Origin: Flavobacterium sp. 90
GTDB taxonomy: Bacteria; Bacteroidota; Bacteroidia; Flavobacteriales; Flavobacteriaceae
Reading direction: 5' to 3'
Length of the DNA stretch: 64,000 nucleotides
NCBI RefSeq assembly: GCF_004339525.1
Contig: NZ_SMGE01000001.1
Coordinates: forward strand, 2,666,001 to 2,730,000
Position 1 is the first letter of the stretch; every line of letters starts with the position of its first letter. A program made the translations under genes and the position numbers. The notes beneath the pieces were generated by a model, which saw only the letters and a list, made by a program, of their open reading frames with translations, was not told the DNA's origin and made no database searches. Positions 41,862-52,022 of the stretch are shown one piece after another.

Positions 41862-43231
41862 TAAAATCCTATAAGATAATTTTAATAGTTCAATTTTTTG
41901 TATTAGCTGTATCAGGTTTTGTGTTTTACACTGTAGAGTACGGCATTGACTTTGCGATTATTCCAAAATGGAGTTTGCTTGTAATAGGTTCTTCTTTTTT
42001 GCTGGCATTAGGAATTTCGATCCTCATTCAGCGTTTGATAATTTCTATTTTACAGTCTGATTCAGAGGTGGATTTAGAAAACAGCAACGAAGATAAATTC
42101 TGGCAGATTTCTTTTTTTGCGAATCTGGCTTTTGGTACGATAGTATTTCTGTCTTCTGTTATTTGTGTTATAATGAGTTTTGGAATAGGTATAAAAGGGT
42201 TTTCTGGTTTCGGAATACGACTTTCTATTTTTTTGGGAATTCTGTTTATCGCGAGCTTGGTTGTCGGACTTTTTTTTAGGATAAAAGATTCGGTTAATGA
42301 AGTAAGCGGACTTCTTGGCGGTTTAATGATGCTTCTTTCGGCTGTTGTTTTTGGAGGTTCCTTATATTTTGGATTGAATCAACTAATTTCACCACAGTAT
42401 TCCTCAAGTGAAATAATTAAAGCTATGCCTTTTGTTCCGGAAGTTGACGAAACCCAAGTATCTCGGGATAGTGCTTATGCAGTTATAGATACTACTATGG
42501 TTGATAGCGCAAGTACATTTGGGCAGGAAGAGATCACGGATGAACAATTTCCAGATGAAGAGGATGATTATTATGGTTTAAAAAAAATGAACTCAGCTGC
42601 TGTAAAATCGACAGGATATTTTAAGGAATATTTTGATGAAAGTTACACTGATACAAGAGTGCAAAAATTAATCCGTTATTTTCTGGCAGATTTCTTAAAT
42701 TTAAAAAAAGACAGCTATTCTATCGATACGAAAAATAAAAGCGAACCCGGATTTCATCCTGGTGAATATTTACAAATAAATGATGTAGGTAGGGCATTAA
42801 GAGGTAATCCTGACGCTCTGACAAAATCATTTAAAAGTTACAGCCCTATTATTTATTCTTTGTTGTCTAAGAAAATTTACTTTGAATCTAATTTAAATCA
42901 GCTTGTAGATGTGCTGATTGCTAGCAGAGATGATGTTTCTAATACTGGTGATGCTTCCAAAACAATGAGTGAAATTTATAAAACAATGATTAGTGGACCA
43001 AAGAAAGATATTGCAAGTTATAACTATAATCAGATTGTTCCTTATGTTTCCAAAGCTAACTTGGACTTAATAAGGGAAAAAGCCTATGCAATTGGAGGAA
43101 ATAGTGATAAGGCTGCAACGATAATTGTTTATAGCTTTTGGGCCAGAAGATATCATGACGGCAATGATGCTGTAGTTTATGATATTTTGAAAGAAATAAA
43201 AACACACTACGATAAAGGGAATAAAAATTAA
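41858..43231 (+). CDS. Multi-pass membrane protein with soluble C-terminal domain (pair, second)
   Basis: 457 residues, same layout as the gene before: five membrane helices, an acidic linker (TDEQFPDEEDDYY), and a C-terminal domain ending YSFWARRYHDGNDAVVYDILKEIKTHYDK, which aligns with the end of its partner. The two likely form a heteromeric membrane complex. Family not recognised. Confidence 0.8.
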   Translation: MIKSYKIILIVQFFVLAVSGFVFYTVEYGIDFAIIPKWSLLVIGSSFLLALGISILIQRLIISILQSDSEVDLENSNEDKFWQISFFANLAFGTIVFLSSVICVIMSFGIGIKGFSGFGIRLSIFLGILFIASLVVGLFFRIKDSVNEVSGLLGGLMMLLSAVVFGGSLYFGLNQLISPQYSSSEIIKAMPFVPEVDETQVSRDSAYAVIDTTMVDSASTFGQEEITDEQFPDEEDDYYGLKKMNSAAVKSTGYFKEYFDESYTDTRVQKLIRYFLADFLNLKKDSYSIDTKNKSEPGFHPGEYLQINDVGRALRGNPDALTKSFKSYSPIIYSLLSKKIYFESNLNQLVDVLIASRDDVSNTGDASKTMSEIYKTMISGPKKDIASYNYNQIVPYVSKANLDLIREKAYAIGGNSDKAATIIVYSFWARRYHDGNDAVVYDILKEIKTHYDKGNKN

Positions 43232-43235
43232 ACGT

Positions 43236-43267
43236 AAAAAAACCGAAACGATAGTTTCGGCTTTTTA
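43236..43267. terminator. Terminator after the membrane pair
   Basis: CCGAAAC and GTTTCGG with A-run before and T-run after. Between convergent genes. Confidence 0.8.
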
Positions 43268-43304
43268 TTGGAATTTGGAATTTGAAAAAATTGGAATTTA
43301 ATTT

Positions 43305-44666
43305 TTAGTCGATCCATTTATAATATCTCGCTCCAATCAAAACAGGAATTTCTTTTTCGATTCGATCTAAAATCCATTCGTTTTTAGGAGTTCTGATACT
43401 TTGTTTTTGTTCTTTTTTGTGAAGGCTTTCGTAAGTTTCAAAACCAATTTCTGTGCTTTCTTCTAAGTTTTCAAAAAGTTTTGTTTTGGCTAAAGCCGAT
43501 TGCCATTCCGGTTGAATTGTTCCTTCGAATACTTTTGATTTCGATCCGCTTCCGTAAGCAAGGAAGCCAAATTTAGTTCCCGAAACTTCTTGCTTTGTAT
43601 CATAGTAATGAGCCAAAGTAGATAATAATCCCATGAAAATAGATCCTGTATAAAGGTTCCCAATTAATGATGAAGCCAATTCTGCAGGTTGTAGTTTGTC
43701 AGTTACAAACTTTCTGTACTCATCAGATTTTCCAACTTCTTTGATTTTGTTTTGGTAATCTGCAGGTTCGATGTTTTCTGAAATGATTTTATCAGCGTGA
43801 TCTAAAGCATAAATTTCAGACAACATTCTTCGTCCCTGAAAAGAGTAGGGAAGATGCATGATTATACTATTCCAGGTATTGTATAAAGTTTCGGTTGTGT
43901 TTTTTAATTTCTTAAACGAAAAGTAAGCATTTCGCGTACGATCCATATAACATTGATTCGAATATTGTCCGTCAAAAACCGGTTGATCTTTATGGATTTC
44001 GATTTCGGCTTCTAAATTGTCAAACCAAGGATCGTTATTTTCGTTTTGAGTAATTGCTTCTTTTGAGATAGTTCTGTAAGGTTTGAAAAAATCAAAAACA
44101 CCTTTTGTAGATGTTGCCCAATTTTCATCAAAAGCAATAATTCTTGGGTTCGAAGTTACAAGCATTGCAAGAGCTCCGGCACCTTGCGTGTATTCTCCAG
44201 TTGAATTTAAATCGTATTTGGCAAAATCAGTTGTAACGACAATTGCTTTTTTGGTTGGATTTAGTTTTACAAAATCAATACAGTTTTGCAAAGCGTCAAC
44301 TCCGCCAATACAAGCAAAAGTAAAATCAACAACATCACATTCAGCCAAAACATCTTCGCCAAATTTTTGTTCCATTAAACTAATTAAGAAAGAACTGATT
44401 GGTTTAGAACTGTCGATTCCGCTTTCGGTACCAACATAAATCCGACTGATTTCGTTTAGGTTTATTTCGTTTTCAAGAATAAGTTTGGTTAATGCATTTG
44501 CTCCAAAAACAACCGCATCCTGATGAACATCAGGCAAAGTCATTTTAATTAATCCAAGACCTTTCTCTAGTTTTTCGGGTTCAATATTTCTGGCAACAGC
44601 CAAAGTTTTTATAGGTAAATGTATATTGGCAACATCAAAAGATATAGCGTCGATTCCTGTTTTCAT
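43305..44666 (-). CDS. Hydroxymethylglutaryl-CoA synthase
   Basis: 453 residues from the ATG at 44666; an upstream start at 44717 would add a tail absent from the family, which begins MKTGIDAISFD. Nucleophilic cysteine in FTFACIGGVDALQN, upstream Glu context and YVGTESGIDSSKPI are as in HMG-CoA synthase, which condenses acetyl-CoA and acetoacetyl-CoA. In Bacteroidota it feeds the mevalonate route to isoprenoids. The later AYGSGSKSKVFEGTI also matches. Confidence 0.92.
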   Translation of the reverse strand: MKTGIDAISFDVANIHLPIKTLAVARNIEPEKLEKGLGLIKMTLPDVHQDAVVFGANALTKLILENEINLNEISRIYVGTESGIDSSKPISSFLISLMEQKFGEDVLAECDVVDFTFACIGGVDALQNCIDFVKLNPTKKAIVVTTDFAKYDLNSTGEYTQGAGALAMLVTSNPRIIAFDENWATSTKGVFDFFKPYRTISKEAITQNENNDPWFDNLEAEIEIHKDQPVFDGQYSNQCYMDRTRNAYFSFKKLKNTTETLYNTWNSIIMHLPYSFQGRRMLSEIYALDHADKIISENIEPADYQNKIKEVGKSDEYRKFVTDKLQPAELASSLIGNLYTGSIFMGLLSTLAHYYDTKQEVSGTKFGFLAYGSGSKSKVFEGTIQPEWQSALAKTKLFENLEESTEIGFETYESLHKKEQKQSIRTPKNEWILDRIEKEIPVLIGARYYKWID

Positions 44667-44987
44667 TCTGATTTTTTTTGAAGCCGATAAAGGTAAAATT
44701 ATGCTATTAAAATTCACTTGTTTTGGTTCAATAAAATTCAGGATGACTTTATTTTTGAGGAAAATAAGTCAAAAGGGGTAGAAAAGTAGCAATTTGGTAA
44801 TTATATAAAAAGCAGGATTTCGTTAAAATGACATGCGAAAGATTTCTATTTTATTGTTTTTAAATAATTTGCAATAAAATCAAAGAAAGCTCTTTAAAAT
44901 CATTATAAATAACAACGAAATGGTTGTAGTTGATGTCTATTTGCTTTATTTTTGTGTAATTTTTTAAAACAAACTACTTAAACACTT
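44667..44987. other. Divergent promoter region, 321 bases
   Basis: No gene is seen. It should hold promoters for HMG-CoA synthase (minus) and sdhC (plus); only the latter is recognised. Confidence 0.65.
44924..44954 (+). promoter_or_regulatory. Promoter of sdhCAB
   Basis: TTG at 44924-44926 and TATTTTTG at 44947-44954, 20 bases apart, match the TTG / TAnnTTTG consensus; the start codon is 33 bases further. Confidence 0.65.
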
Positions 44988-45653
44988 ATGGCACAATCTG
45001 CACTATTGAATGCTTCCATCTTAAAGAAAGTGGCTATGGCTCTTTCGGGAATATTCTTAATCACGTTTTTAGCGCTGCATGTTTCCTTAAATTTCATTTC
45101 TATTATTAGTGAAGATGTTTTTAACGAAGCTTCTCACTTTATGGGATACAATCCGCTAATTCAGTATGTAATGCAACCAGTTTTGGCAATCGGAGTAATT
45201 TTCCATTTCGTTATGGGATTTGTTTTGACTGCTCAAAATAGCGCTGCAAGACCAATTGCTTATGCAAAATACAATGGAGCGGCTAATGCTTCTTGGAGTT
45301 CAAGAAATATGATTATTTCTGGATTGGTTATTTTAGCTTTCTTAGGATTGCATTTCTATGATTTTTGGTTTCCTGAAGTTACCTATAAATATATACTAGG
45401 TACTGCGCCAGATGCAACTAGGTATTATGGAGAGTTAGTGCATAAATTTCACGATCCAATCCGTACTGGATTATATTGTGTAGCTTTTGTGTTATTAGGG
45501 TTTCACCTTTGGCACGGATTCGGTTCTTCTCTACAATCTGTGGGAATGAACAATAAATATTCTCGTTTTTTAAACAAAATCGGTTATGCTTTTGCGGTTG
45601 TAGTACCAGCACTTTTCATCATAATCGCATTATTTCATCATTTCAATAATTAA
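44988..45653 (+). CDS. sdhC: Succinate dehydrogenase cytochrome b subunit, type B
   Basis: 221 residues with five membrane helices, the single-subunit di-haem anchor of Bacteroidota-type succinate:menaquinone reductase. Haem-ligand histidines are expected among LALHVSLN, FHFVMGF, LGLHFYDFW and LGFHLWHGFG. Directly upstream of sdhA (11-base gap). Confidence 0.95.
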   Translation: MAQSALLNASILKKVAMALSGIFLITFLALHVSLNFISIISEDVFNEASHFMGYNPLIQYVMQPVLAIGVIFHFVMGFVLTAQNSAARPIAYAKYNGAANASWSSRNMIISGLVILAFLGLHFYDFWFPEVTYKYILGTAPDATRYYGELVHKFHDPIRTGLYCVAFVLLGFHLWHGFGSSLQSVGMNNKYSRFLNKIGYAFAVVVPALFIIIALFHHFNN

Positions 45654-45664
45654 TATAAATTATA

Positions 45665-47665
45665 ATGGCATTAGATTCAAAAATTCCACATGGCCCAATA
45701 TCGGACAAATGGACAGATTATAAAGATCATATTAATTTAGTAAACCCTGCTAACAAACGTAATTTAGATATTATCATTGTTGGTACAGGTTTGGCTGGAG
45801 GTTCAGCTGCGGCAACTTTAGCTGAGCAGGGATATAACGTAAAAGCATTTTGTTTTCAGGATTCACCTCGTCGTGCGCACTCTATTGCAGCACAAGGTGG
45901 TATCAATGCAGCAAAAAATTATAAAGGTGACGGTGACTCAGTTTACAGATTATTTTATGATACTGTAAAAGGAGGAGATTACCGTGCACGTGAGGCAAAC
46001 GTTCACCGTTTGGCTGAAGTTTCTGCTAATATTATTGACCAGTGTGTGGCTCAAGGAGTTCCATTGGCTCGTGAATATGGTGGATTATTAGATAACCGTT
46101 CTTTTGGAGGAACTTTGGTTTCTCGTACTTTTTACGCACAAGGACAAACCGGACAACAATTATTGTTAGGAGCTTATTCTGCAATGAACCGTCAGATTGG
46201 TCGTGGAAAAGTAAAAATGTACAACCGTCACGAAATGTTAGACATTGTTATCGTGAACGGAAAAGCGAGAGGTATTATCGCTCGTAACTTAATCACTGGA
46301 GAAATAGAAAGACATTCTGCTCACGCGGTAGTAGTTGGATCTGGAGGATACGGAAACGTATTTTTCCTTTCGACAAATGCTATGGGAAGTAACGCAACAG
46401 CAGCTTGGAAAATTCATAAAAAAGGAGCGTTTTTCGCAAATCCTTGCTACACACAAATTCACCCAACTTGTATTCCGGTTTCAGGAGATCACCAGTCAAA
46501 ACTGACTTTGATGTCTGAATCGTTGCGTAATGACGGTCGTATTTGGGTTCCTGCAAAAGAGGAAGATGCAAAAGCAATCCGTGAAGGAAAGAAAAAAGCA
46601 ACAGATTTATCTGAAGCTGAAAGAGATTATTTCTTAGAAAGAAGATACCCTGCTTTTGGTAACTTAGTACCTCGTGACGTTGCGTCTCGTGCTGCAAAAG
46701 AAAGATGTGATGCTGGTTTTGGTGTTAACAAAACCGGAGAAGCAGTTTACTTAGATTTCGCAGCAGCGATCAAACGTTACGGAACTGAAGAAGCTTTCGT
46801 TAAAGGTTTAGATGCTAACGATGCGACTTTGGTAACTAAATTAGGAGCTGAAATCGTGAAAAGTAAATACGGAAACTTATTCCAGATGTATTACAAAATC
46901 GTTGACGAAGATCCTTATACAACACCAATGATGATTTACCCAGCGGTTCACTACACAATGGGTGGAACTTGGGTTGATTATAACTTAATGACTACAATTC
47001 CGGGATGTTTCTCAATTGGAGAATCTAACTTCTCTGATCACGGAGCAAACAGACTTGGAGCTTCTGCTTTGATGCAAGGTTTAGCTGATGGATATTTCGT
47101 ATTACCTTATACTATTGGAGATTACTTAGCTCCGGATATTAAAATGGGAGAAATTTCTACAGATTTACCGGAATTCGTAGCAGCAGAAAAAGAAGTAAAA
47201 GATCAAATCGACAGATTTATCAATAATAAAGGAACTCATTCTGTAGATTATTTCCACAAGAAATTAGGAAAAATCATGTGGGATAAAGTAGGTATGGCTC
47301 GTAATGCTAAAGGTTTAACTGAAGCTATCGAAGAAATTGCTGCCTTACGTGAAGAGTTTTATAAAGATGTAAAAGTTCCTGGAAGCGCTAACGAATTTAA
47401 TCAGGAATTAGAGAAAGCGACACGTGTTGCCGATTTCTTAGAGTTAGGAGAATTGTTCGCGAAAGATGCATTACACCGTAATGAGTCTTGTGGAGGTCAC
47501 TTCCGTGAAGAATACCAAACAGAAGAAGGAGAAGCACTTCGTGATGACGAAAACTTTGCATATGTTGCAGCTTGGGAATACAAAGGAAAACCAAGTGATG
47601 CAGTATTACACAAAGAACCTCTGGTTTACGAAAACATTAAATTAGTACAAAGAAGCTACAAATAG
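45665..47665 (+). CDS. sdhA: Succinate dehydrogenase flavoprotein subunit
   Basis: 666 residues. The FAD-binding start is [20 protein letters not shown]; covalent FAD His context [14 protein letters not shown]; dinucleotide and substrate regions [48 protein letters not shown]. Oxidises succinate to fumarate, passing electrons to SdhB. Length and insert match the Bacteroidota type. Confidence 0.97.
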   Translation: MALDSKIPHGPISDKWTDYKDHINLVNPANKRNLDIIIVGTGLAGGSAAATLAEQGYNVKAFCFQDSPRRAHSIAAQGGINAAKNYKGDGDSVYRLFYDTVKGGDYRAREANVHRLAEVSANIIDQCVAQGVPLAREYGGLLDNRSFGGTLVSRTFYAQGQTGQQLLLGAYSAMNRQIGRGKVKMYNRHEMLDIVIVNGKARGIIARNLITGEIERHSAHAVVVGSGGYGNVFFLSTNAMGSNATAAWKIHKKGAFFANPCYTQIHPTCIPVSGDHQSKLTLMSESLRNDGRIWVPAKEEDAKAIREGKKKATDLSEAERDYFLERRYPAFGNLVPRDVASRAAKERCDAGFGVNKTGEAVYLDFAAAIKRYGTEEAFVKGLDANDATLVTKLGAEIVKSKYGNLFQMYYKIVDEDPYTTPMMIYPAVHYTMGGTWVDYNLMTTIPGCFSIGESNFSDHGANRLGASALMQGLADGYFVLPYTIGDYLAPDIKMGEISTDLPEFVAAEKEVKDQIDRFINNKGTHSVDYFHKKLGKIMWDKVGMARNAKGLTEAIEEIAALREEFYKDVKVPGSANEFNQELEKATRVADFLELGELFAKDALHRNESCGGHFREEYQTEEGEALRDDENFAYVAAWEYKGKPSDAVLHKEPLVYENIKLVQRSYK

Positions 47666-47757
47666 CAATTAGTCAAAAGACTAAAGTCTTAAAGTCAAAT
47701 GGCTAAATGTTAAGTGACTTTCGACTTTCGACTTTATGACCTTCAAACTAAAACAGT

Positions 47758-48504
47758 ATGAAACTTACATTAAAAATATGGCGTCAGAAAAACGCCCAAG
47801 ATAAAGGGGGAATTGTTGATTACCCAATCGACGGAATCGAACCAGATATGTCTTTCCTTGAAATGCTTGATGTTCTTAACGAACAATTAATCAACAAAGG
47901 AGAAGAGCCAGTAGCATTTGACCACGATTGTCGTGAAGGAATCTGCGGAATGTGTTCATTATTCATCAATGGAGAAGCACATGGACCAGACAGAGGTGTA
48001 ACTACTTGCCAATTACACATGCGTATGTTTAAAGATGGTGACACGATTTTTATCGAGCCATTTAGAGCAAAAGCTTTCCCTGTAATTAAAGATTTAGTTG
48101 TTGACAGAAGTTCTTTTGACAGAATTCAACATGCAGGAGGATTTATTTCGGTAAATACTTCAGGAAATACAATCGATGCAAATACAATTCCGATTAACAA
48201 ACATGATGCAGATAAATCATTTGATGCTGCTGCTTGTATTGGTTGTGGAGCTTGTGTTGCAACTTGTAAAAACGGATCAGCAATGTTGTTCGTTGGAGCA
48301 AAAGTATCTCAATATGCATTATTGCCTCAAGGTAAAGTTGAAGCAGTTGATCGTGTCTTAAACATGGTTCACCAAATGGATTTAGAAGGTTTTGGTAACT
48401 GTACAAATACAGGAGCTTGTGAAATCGAATGTCCAAAAGGAATTTCACTTGAGAATATCGCACGTATGAACCGTGAATATTTATCTGCAAGTTTGAAAGG
48501 ATAA
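47758..48504 (+). CDS. sdhB: Succinate dehydrogenase iron-sulfur subunit
   Basis: 248 residues. [2Fe-2S] ligands in CREGICGMC plus the later Cys in VTTCQLHM, then [4Fe-4S]/[3Fe-4S] cysteines in [11 protein letters not shown] and [14 protein letters not shown]. Electron path from SdhA to menaquinone. The 92-base gap from sdhA contains short repeats (GACTTTC units and the palindrome AGACTTTAGTCT-like) but no gene. A terminator follows. Confidence 0.97.
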   Translation: MKLTLKIWRQKNAQDKGGIVDYPIDGIEPDMSFLEMLDVLNEQLINKGEEPVAFDHDCREGICGMCSLFINGEAHGPDRGVTTCQLHMRMFKDGDTIFIEPFRAKAFPVIKDLVVDRSSFDRIQHAGGFISVNTSGNTIDANTIPINKHDADKSFDAAACIGCGACVATCKNGSAMLFVGAKVSQYALLPQGKVEAVDRVLNMVHQMDLEGFGNCTNTGACEIECPKGISLENIARMNREYLSASLKG

Positions 48505-48530
48505 TTTGAATTACTTTTAGTTTTAAATAA

Positions 48531-48563
48531 AAAAAGGATCAGTTGTAGCTGATCCTTTTTTTT
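48531..48563. terminator. Bidirectional terminator after sdhB
   Basis: AAAAAGGATCAG and CTGATCCTTTTT with a six-base loop, between sdhB and the convergent hexosaminidase. Confidence 0.88.
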
Positions 48564-48568
48564 ATGCT

Positions 48569-50872
48569 TTATTCGTAATACAATTGCGAAGCGCTAATTT
48601 CTTCTTTTTCTTTTCCTTCCTGCTGAATGTAACACGTTAATGTAGTTCCTCCAATCTGGTCAAAATAATCAATGTTTATTTTATGGAAACCTTTTTCGAG
48701 TTTTACAGCTCCATATGCTTCGTTGAGCCAATGAATTCCATCATTATTTACAACTAATTCATTGTCGATAAAAAGCTTCGATCCGTCATCTGAAAGCGTC
48801 GAAATTGTATAATTTGCCGTTTCCGGAATAAAGATGTATCCGTCGAATTTTAAGCCGATATAACGCTCTGTTTTCGTTTTCCATTTTTCACTGCTTATAG
48901 CGCCTTCAAAAATGCCTGAATTAACAGGTTTTGCTAAATCTAAATCCTGAACTTGCTGGAATAAGGTTCCGGTATAATAATCGAATTTTAAACCTTTCTT
49001 AGTTGGTTTTACTGCTAAAGCCGATTTTAATTCCGGATTTCTAACCAATATTTTACTGATAGAACTTCTTCTTCCACTCGGACTAATCTGAACGGTTTTT
49101 ATTATTCTGAATTCTCCTTTTGGGATATTTATCGTTACGGGTTTTGTGTAAAGTTCAGCGGTTTCATCTGGATTATATCCGTCAATTGTGTAGAAGATTT
49201 GTCCGCTTTTGATCGTTGGTTTTAAATCCAAAACATATTTTGATGCAATTAATGCCGTTTCATTAGAACCAAAAGGACTCGGGACTTTGTACAATCTTTT
49301 TTGTGCTTCCAATTTTTCTAAATGATGCGGAATTTGATTTAAAATAAAATGATTGTAATTTTTATTTTGAGGTTCTGTCCAAGTAATTTCGGCTAAAGCA
49401 AATACGCGCGGATAAATCATATAATTTAACTTCGCAGGACTTGTTAAATATTCTGACCAAAGATTAGATTGGACGCCTATAATGTATTTTTGTTCCTCAA
49501 CGCTCAAACTATCAACCGGAGTTGGGTTATAATTGTATATTTTTTCAACTGTAGTTAATCTCCCAATTGTTAAAGGTTCTTGCGGCGAATATCCTTGGTT
49601 GTAATCCAGATAAAGAACTTGTTCCGGATTCATGATTACATTGTGTTTTTGTCTTGCGGCAGAAATTCCTCCAGCTTCGCCTCGCCAGGACATTACGGCT
49701 GCATTTGGCGCAAGCCCGCCTTCAAGCATTTCATCCCAACCCAGAATTTGTCTTCCGTTTGCGTTTAGGAATTTTTCGATTCGGGTTGTGAGGTAACTTT
49801 GTAATTCGTGTTCATTTTTCAAACCTAATTCTTTGATTCGCTTTTGACAATTCGGACATTCTTTCCATCTTGCTTTTGGACATTCGTCTCCACCAATATG
49901 AATATAAGTACTAGGGAATAATGCCATAACTTCGGTTAAAACATCTTCCAGAAAAGTAAAAGTCTCTTCTTTTCCGGCACAAAAAATATCTTCAAAAACG
50001 CCCCAACTTTCAATAACCTTATATTGACGATCCGGAAAACAAGATAAATTTGGATAAGCTGTAACTGCTGCAGTTGCATGACCGGGCATTTCGATTTCCG
50101 GAATAATATTCACATAATGTTCTTCGGCAAACTTCACAACATCTTTAATTTCTTCCTGAGTGTAAAATCCTCCGTATGGATTTCCGTCAAAAAAATAGGG
50201 AAATCTTTCGAATTTATTTCCCACTAAAGTCTGTGCTCTTTTCGAACCTGTTTCAGTTAGTTTTGGATACTTTTTTATCTCAATTCTCCACCCTTGATCG
50301 TCTGTTAAGTGCCAGTGAAAGTTGTTTAATTTATAACATGACATTTGTGCAATAAAATCTTTTATAACATCGACAGAGAAAAAATGACGGCAAACATCGA
50401 GGTGAAGCCCGCGGTAGTTGTATCTGGGCTCATCTTCGATAGTAACGCAAGGTAATTTTACTTCTTGATTCGTAGTTTTGTTCGGAAGCATTTGCAATAA
50501 ACTCTGAACTCCATAAAATAATCCTTCTTCACTTCCGGTAACGGTTATTTTTTTTGAGGTAATATTGATTTTATAAGCTTCTTTTTTTAAGGAAGCAGTT
50601 GGATTTTTAGTAATGAATAAAACTTCTATAGCACTCTTTTTTGAAGAAACATTTTTGTTGATAGCTGCTTCAAAAATGTTTGCCGTTTTTTGTTCTTTCG
50701 AACTAAATTTATTCTTTTCGAAAATAACTTTAATTTGTCCATTTAAGCGAATGCTGTCTCCATTTGCTTTGTATGAATTTGGGGCAGGAATAATCGAATT
50801 ATTAGTGAAGGAAGTTTGTGCACTTCCAAAAGAATACCAAAATATCAATAAGAGAAATATACTTTTTTGCAT
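48569..50872 (-). CDS. Exported beta-N-acetylhexosaminidase (GH20) with PA14 domain
   Basis: 767 residues from the ATG at 50872, chosen because the signal peptide QKSIFLLLIFWYSFGSAQ follows; the frame upstream to 50935 has no such feature. GH20 small domain (~20-150), catalytic barrel with HIGGDECP, the D329-E330 pair, plus WHLTDDQGWRIEIKKYP and MSWRGEAGG. A chitobiase-like domain follows and the last ~130 residues are a PA14-type carbohydrate-binding domain (DYYTGTLFQQVQDL, STLSDDGSKLFIDNELVV). It releases terminal GlcNAc or GalNAc. It is divergent to the DeoR regulator. Confidence 0.93.
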   Translation of the reverse strand: MQKSIFLLLIFWYSFGSAQTSFTNNSIIPAPNSYKANGDSIRLNGQIKVIFEKNKFSSKEQKTANIFEAAINKNVSSKKSAIEVLFITKNPTASLKKEAYKINITSKKITVTGSEEGLFYGVQSLLQMLPNKTTNQEVKLPCVTIEDEPRYNYRGLHLDVCRHFFSVDVIKDFIAQMSCYKLNNFHWHLTDDQGWRIEIKKYPKLTETGSKRAQTLVGNKFERFPYFFDGNPYGGFYTQEEIKDVVKFAEEHYVNIIPEIEMPGHATAAVTAYPNLSCFPDRQYKVIESWGVFEDIFCAGKEETFTFLEDVLTEVMALFPSTYIHIGGDECPKARWKECPNCQKRIKELGLKNEHELQSYLTTRIEKFLNANGRQILGWDEMLEGGLAPNAAVMSWRGEAGGISAARQKHNVIMNPEQVLYLDYNQGYSPQEPLTIGRLTTVEKIYNYNPTPVDSLSVEEQKYIIGVQSNLWSEYLTSPAKLNYMIYPRVFALAEITWTEPQNKNYNHFILNQIPHHLEKLEAQKRLYKVPSPFGSNETALIASKYVLDLKPTIKSGQIFYTIDGYNPDETAELYTKPVTINIPKGEFRIIKTVQISPSGRRSSISKILVRNPELKSALAVKPTKKGLKFDYYTGTLFQQVQDLDLAKPVNSGIFEGAISSEKWKTKTERYIGLKFDGYIFIPETANYTISTLSDDGSKLFIDNELVVNNDGIHWLNEAYGAVKLEKGFHKINIDYFDQIGGTTLTCYIQQEGKEKEEISASQLYYE

Positions 50873-51031
50873 GGTTGCTTTCTTGGTTTGTTGAACAAAT
50901 TTAAGGTTTGTGATTGGGTTGCATTTTTTTTGCAAAACTTATTTAGCTATAAAAGTCTTTAAAATAGCTGAATTAACTTTTTTATTACATTGTGTTATAA
51001 TTTGTTTCGCAATAATATTGCATTTATTGTT

Positions 51032-51039
51032 TACATTTG
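51032..51039 (+). promoter_or_regulatory. Possible -7 box of the DeoR gene
   Basis: TACATTTG matches TAnnTTTG, 22 bases before the start at 51061. The TTG element upstream is at an unusual distance. Confidence 0.45.
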
Positions 51040-51060
51040 CTTTACTTAAAAAGAATTTGC

Positions 51061-51840
51061 ATGAATAATGATAATGAAGTGGTTAATTATACCAAGGAAG
51101 AACGTAAAAGTCTTATTTTAAAAGAGATAAACTTGCATACTCGTGTAAGTTTTGAAACGCTTTCGACTAAATTATTTGTTTCAGAAGATACGGTGAGACG
51201 TGATATTAATGAACTTGAATCAGAATCATTATTGATTAAGGTAAAAGGTGGTGCGATGACAAAAGCATATCACCATTCTTCGACTAATAATCAGACTTAT
51301 GCAGGCGAATCAAAACAAATTATTGCGCAAAAAACTATAGGTTTACTTCGCGACGGAATGGTTTTGCTAATTGGCGGAGGAACTACAATTCGTGAATTCA
51401 TCCGTTTGATTCCTGACGATATGAATCTGACCATTTTTACGGTTACGGTTTTGTCAGCTGTTGAACTTTTGGATAAACCTAATGTCAAAATTATCATGAT
51501 TGGCGGAAGCATTTCATCTTACAGCCAAATGTGTGTGAGCGGCGATGTCTACAATCAATTGGCTAATATTAAAGTCGATTTATTAATATTAGGAACCAAC
51601 GCTTTAGATATCGAAGGTGGTTTCTCAGATTCTGATTGGGAAACTGTTCAGGTAAAAAAAGCAATGATTCAGTCTTCTGAAAAAACAGCGATTCTTACTA
51701 TTTCTGAAAAACTCGACACGGTTCTAAAAATGAAAATTGCCAACTTATCCGAGGTTGATTATGTGGTTACAGAAGTTGATCCAACCGACGAAAAATTACA
51801 GTCGTATAAGAAGGCAGTTCCAAGTTTAGTCTTTATTTAA
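51061..51840 (+). CDS. DeoR/GlpR family transcriptional regulator
   Basis: 259 residues from the ATG at 51061; the frame extends to 51037 but lacks a reason to start there. The N-terminal HTH (TRVSFETLSTKLFVSEDTVRRDINELE) and the sugar-phosphate sensing domain (IGGGTTIREFIRLIP, TNALDIEGGFSDSDWETVQVKKAMIQSS, ILTISEKLD) are clear. Family members repress sugar or amino-sugar catabolism and are released by sugar phosphates. It sits between the divergent hexosaminidase and the convergent end of the catabolic operon, so it probably controls this locus. Confidence 0.92.
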   Translation: MNNDNEVVNYTKEERKSLILKEINLHTRVSFETLSTKLFVSEDTVRRDINELESESLLIKVKGGAMTKAYHHSSTNNQTYAGESKQIIAQKTIGLLRDGMVLLIGGGTTIREFIRLIPDDMNLTIFTVTVLSAVELLDKPNVKIIMIGGSISSYSQMCVSGDVYNQLANIKVDLLILGTNALDIEGGFSDSDWETVQVKKAMIQSSEKTAILTISEKLDTVLKMKIANLSEVDYVVTEVDPTDEKLQSYKKAVPSLVFI

Positions 51841-51844
51841 AAAG

Positions 51845-51986
51845 TTTGCCACGAATTTCTCGAATTTTCTCGAATTATTTTCATTGTACAGATCAAAAAA
51901 CTTGTATAAATCTGTGCAATTTGTGGCTGATTTTTAAATAGTTTCAAAATAAAAATTCGAGTAAATTCGAGAAATTTGTGGCAAAA
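51845..51986. repeat. Nested inverted repeat between convergent genes
   Basis: Left arm TTTGCCACGAATTTCTCGAA; right arm AAATTCGAGAAATTTGTGGC. Similar GCCACGAATT arms recur at 56089-56162, so these belong to one dispersed family. Confidence 0.75.
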
Positions 51987-52022
51987 AAACAAGTTTGTAT
52001 TCTTTGCGGACTTTCATATTAT

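Noticed and set aside
44667..44717. N-terminal extension of HMG-CoA synthase
   Set aside because: Family members begin at the ATG at 44666 and the extra residues have no similarity.
47666..47757. A small gene between sdhA and sdhB
   Set aside because: Only short repeats of the GACTTTC type, no start-stop frame of use.
50873..50935. N-terminal extension of the GH20 enzyme
   Set aside because: The signal peptide begins at 50872; the extension would bury it.
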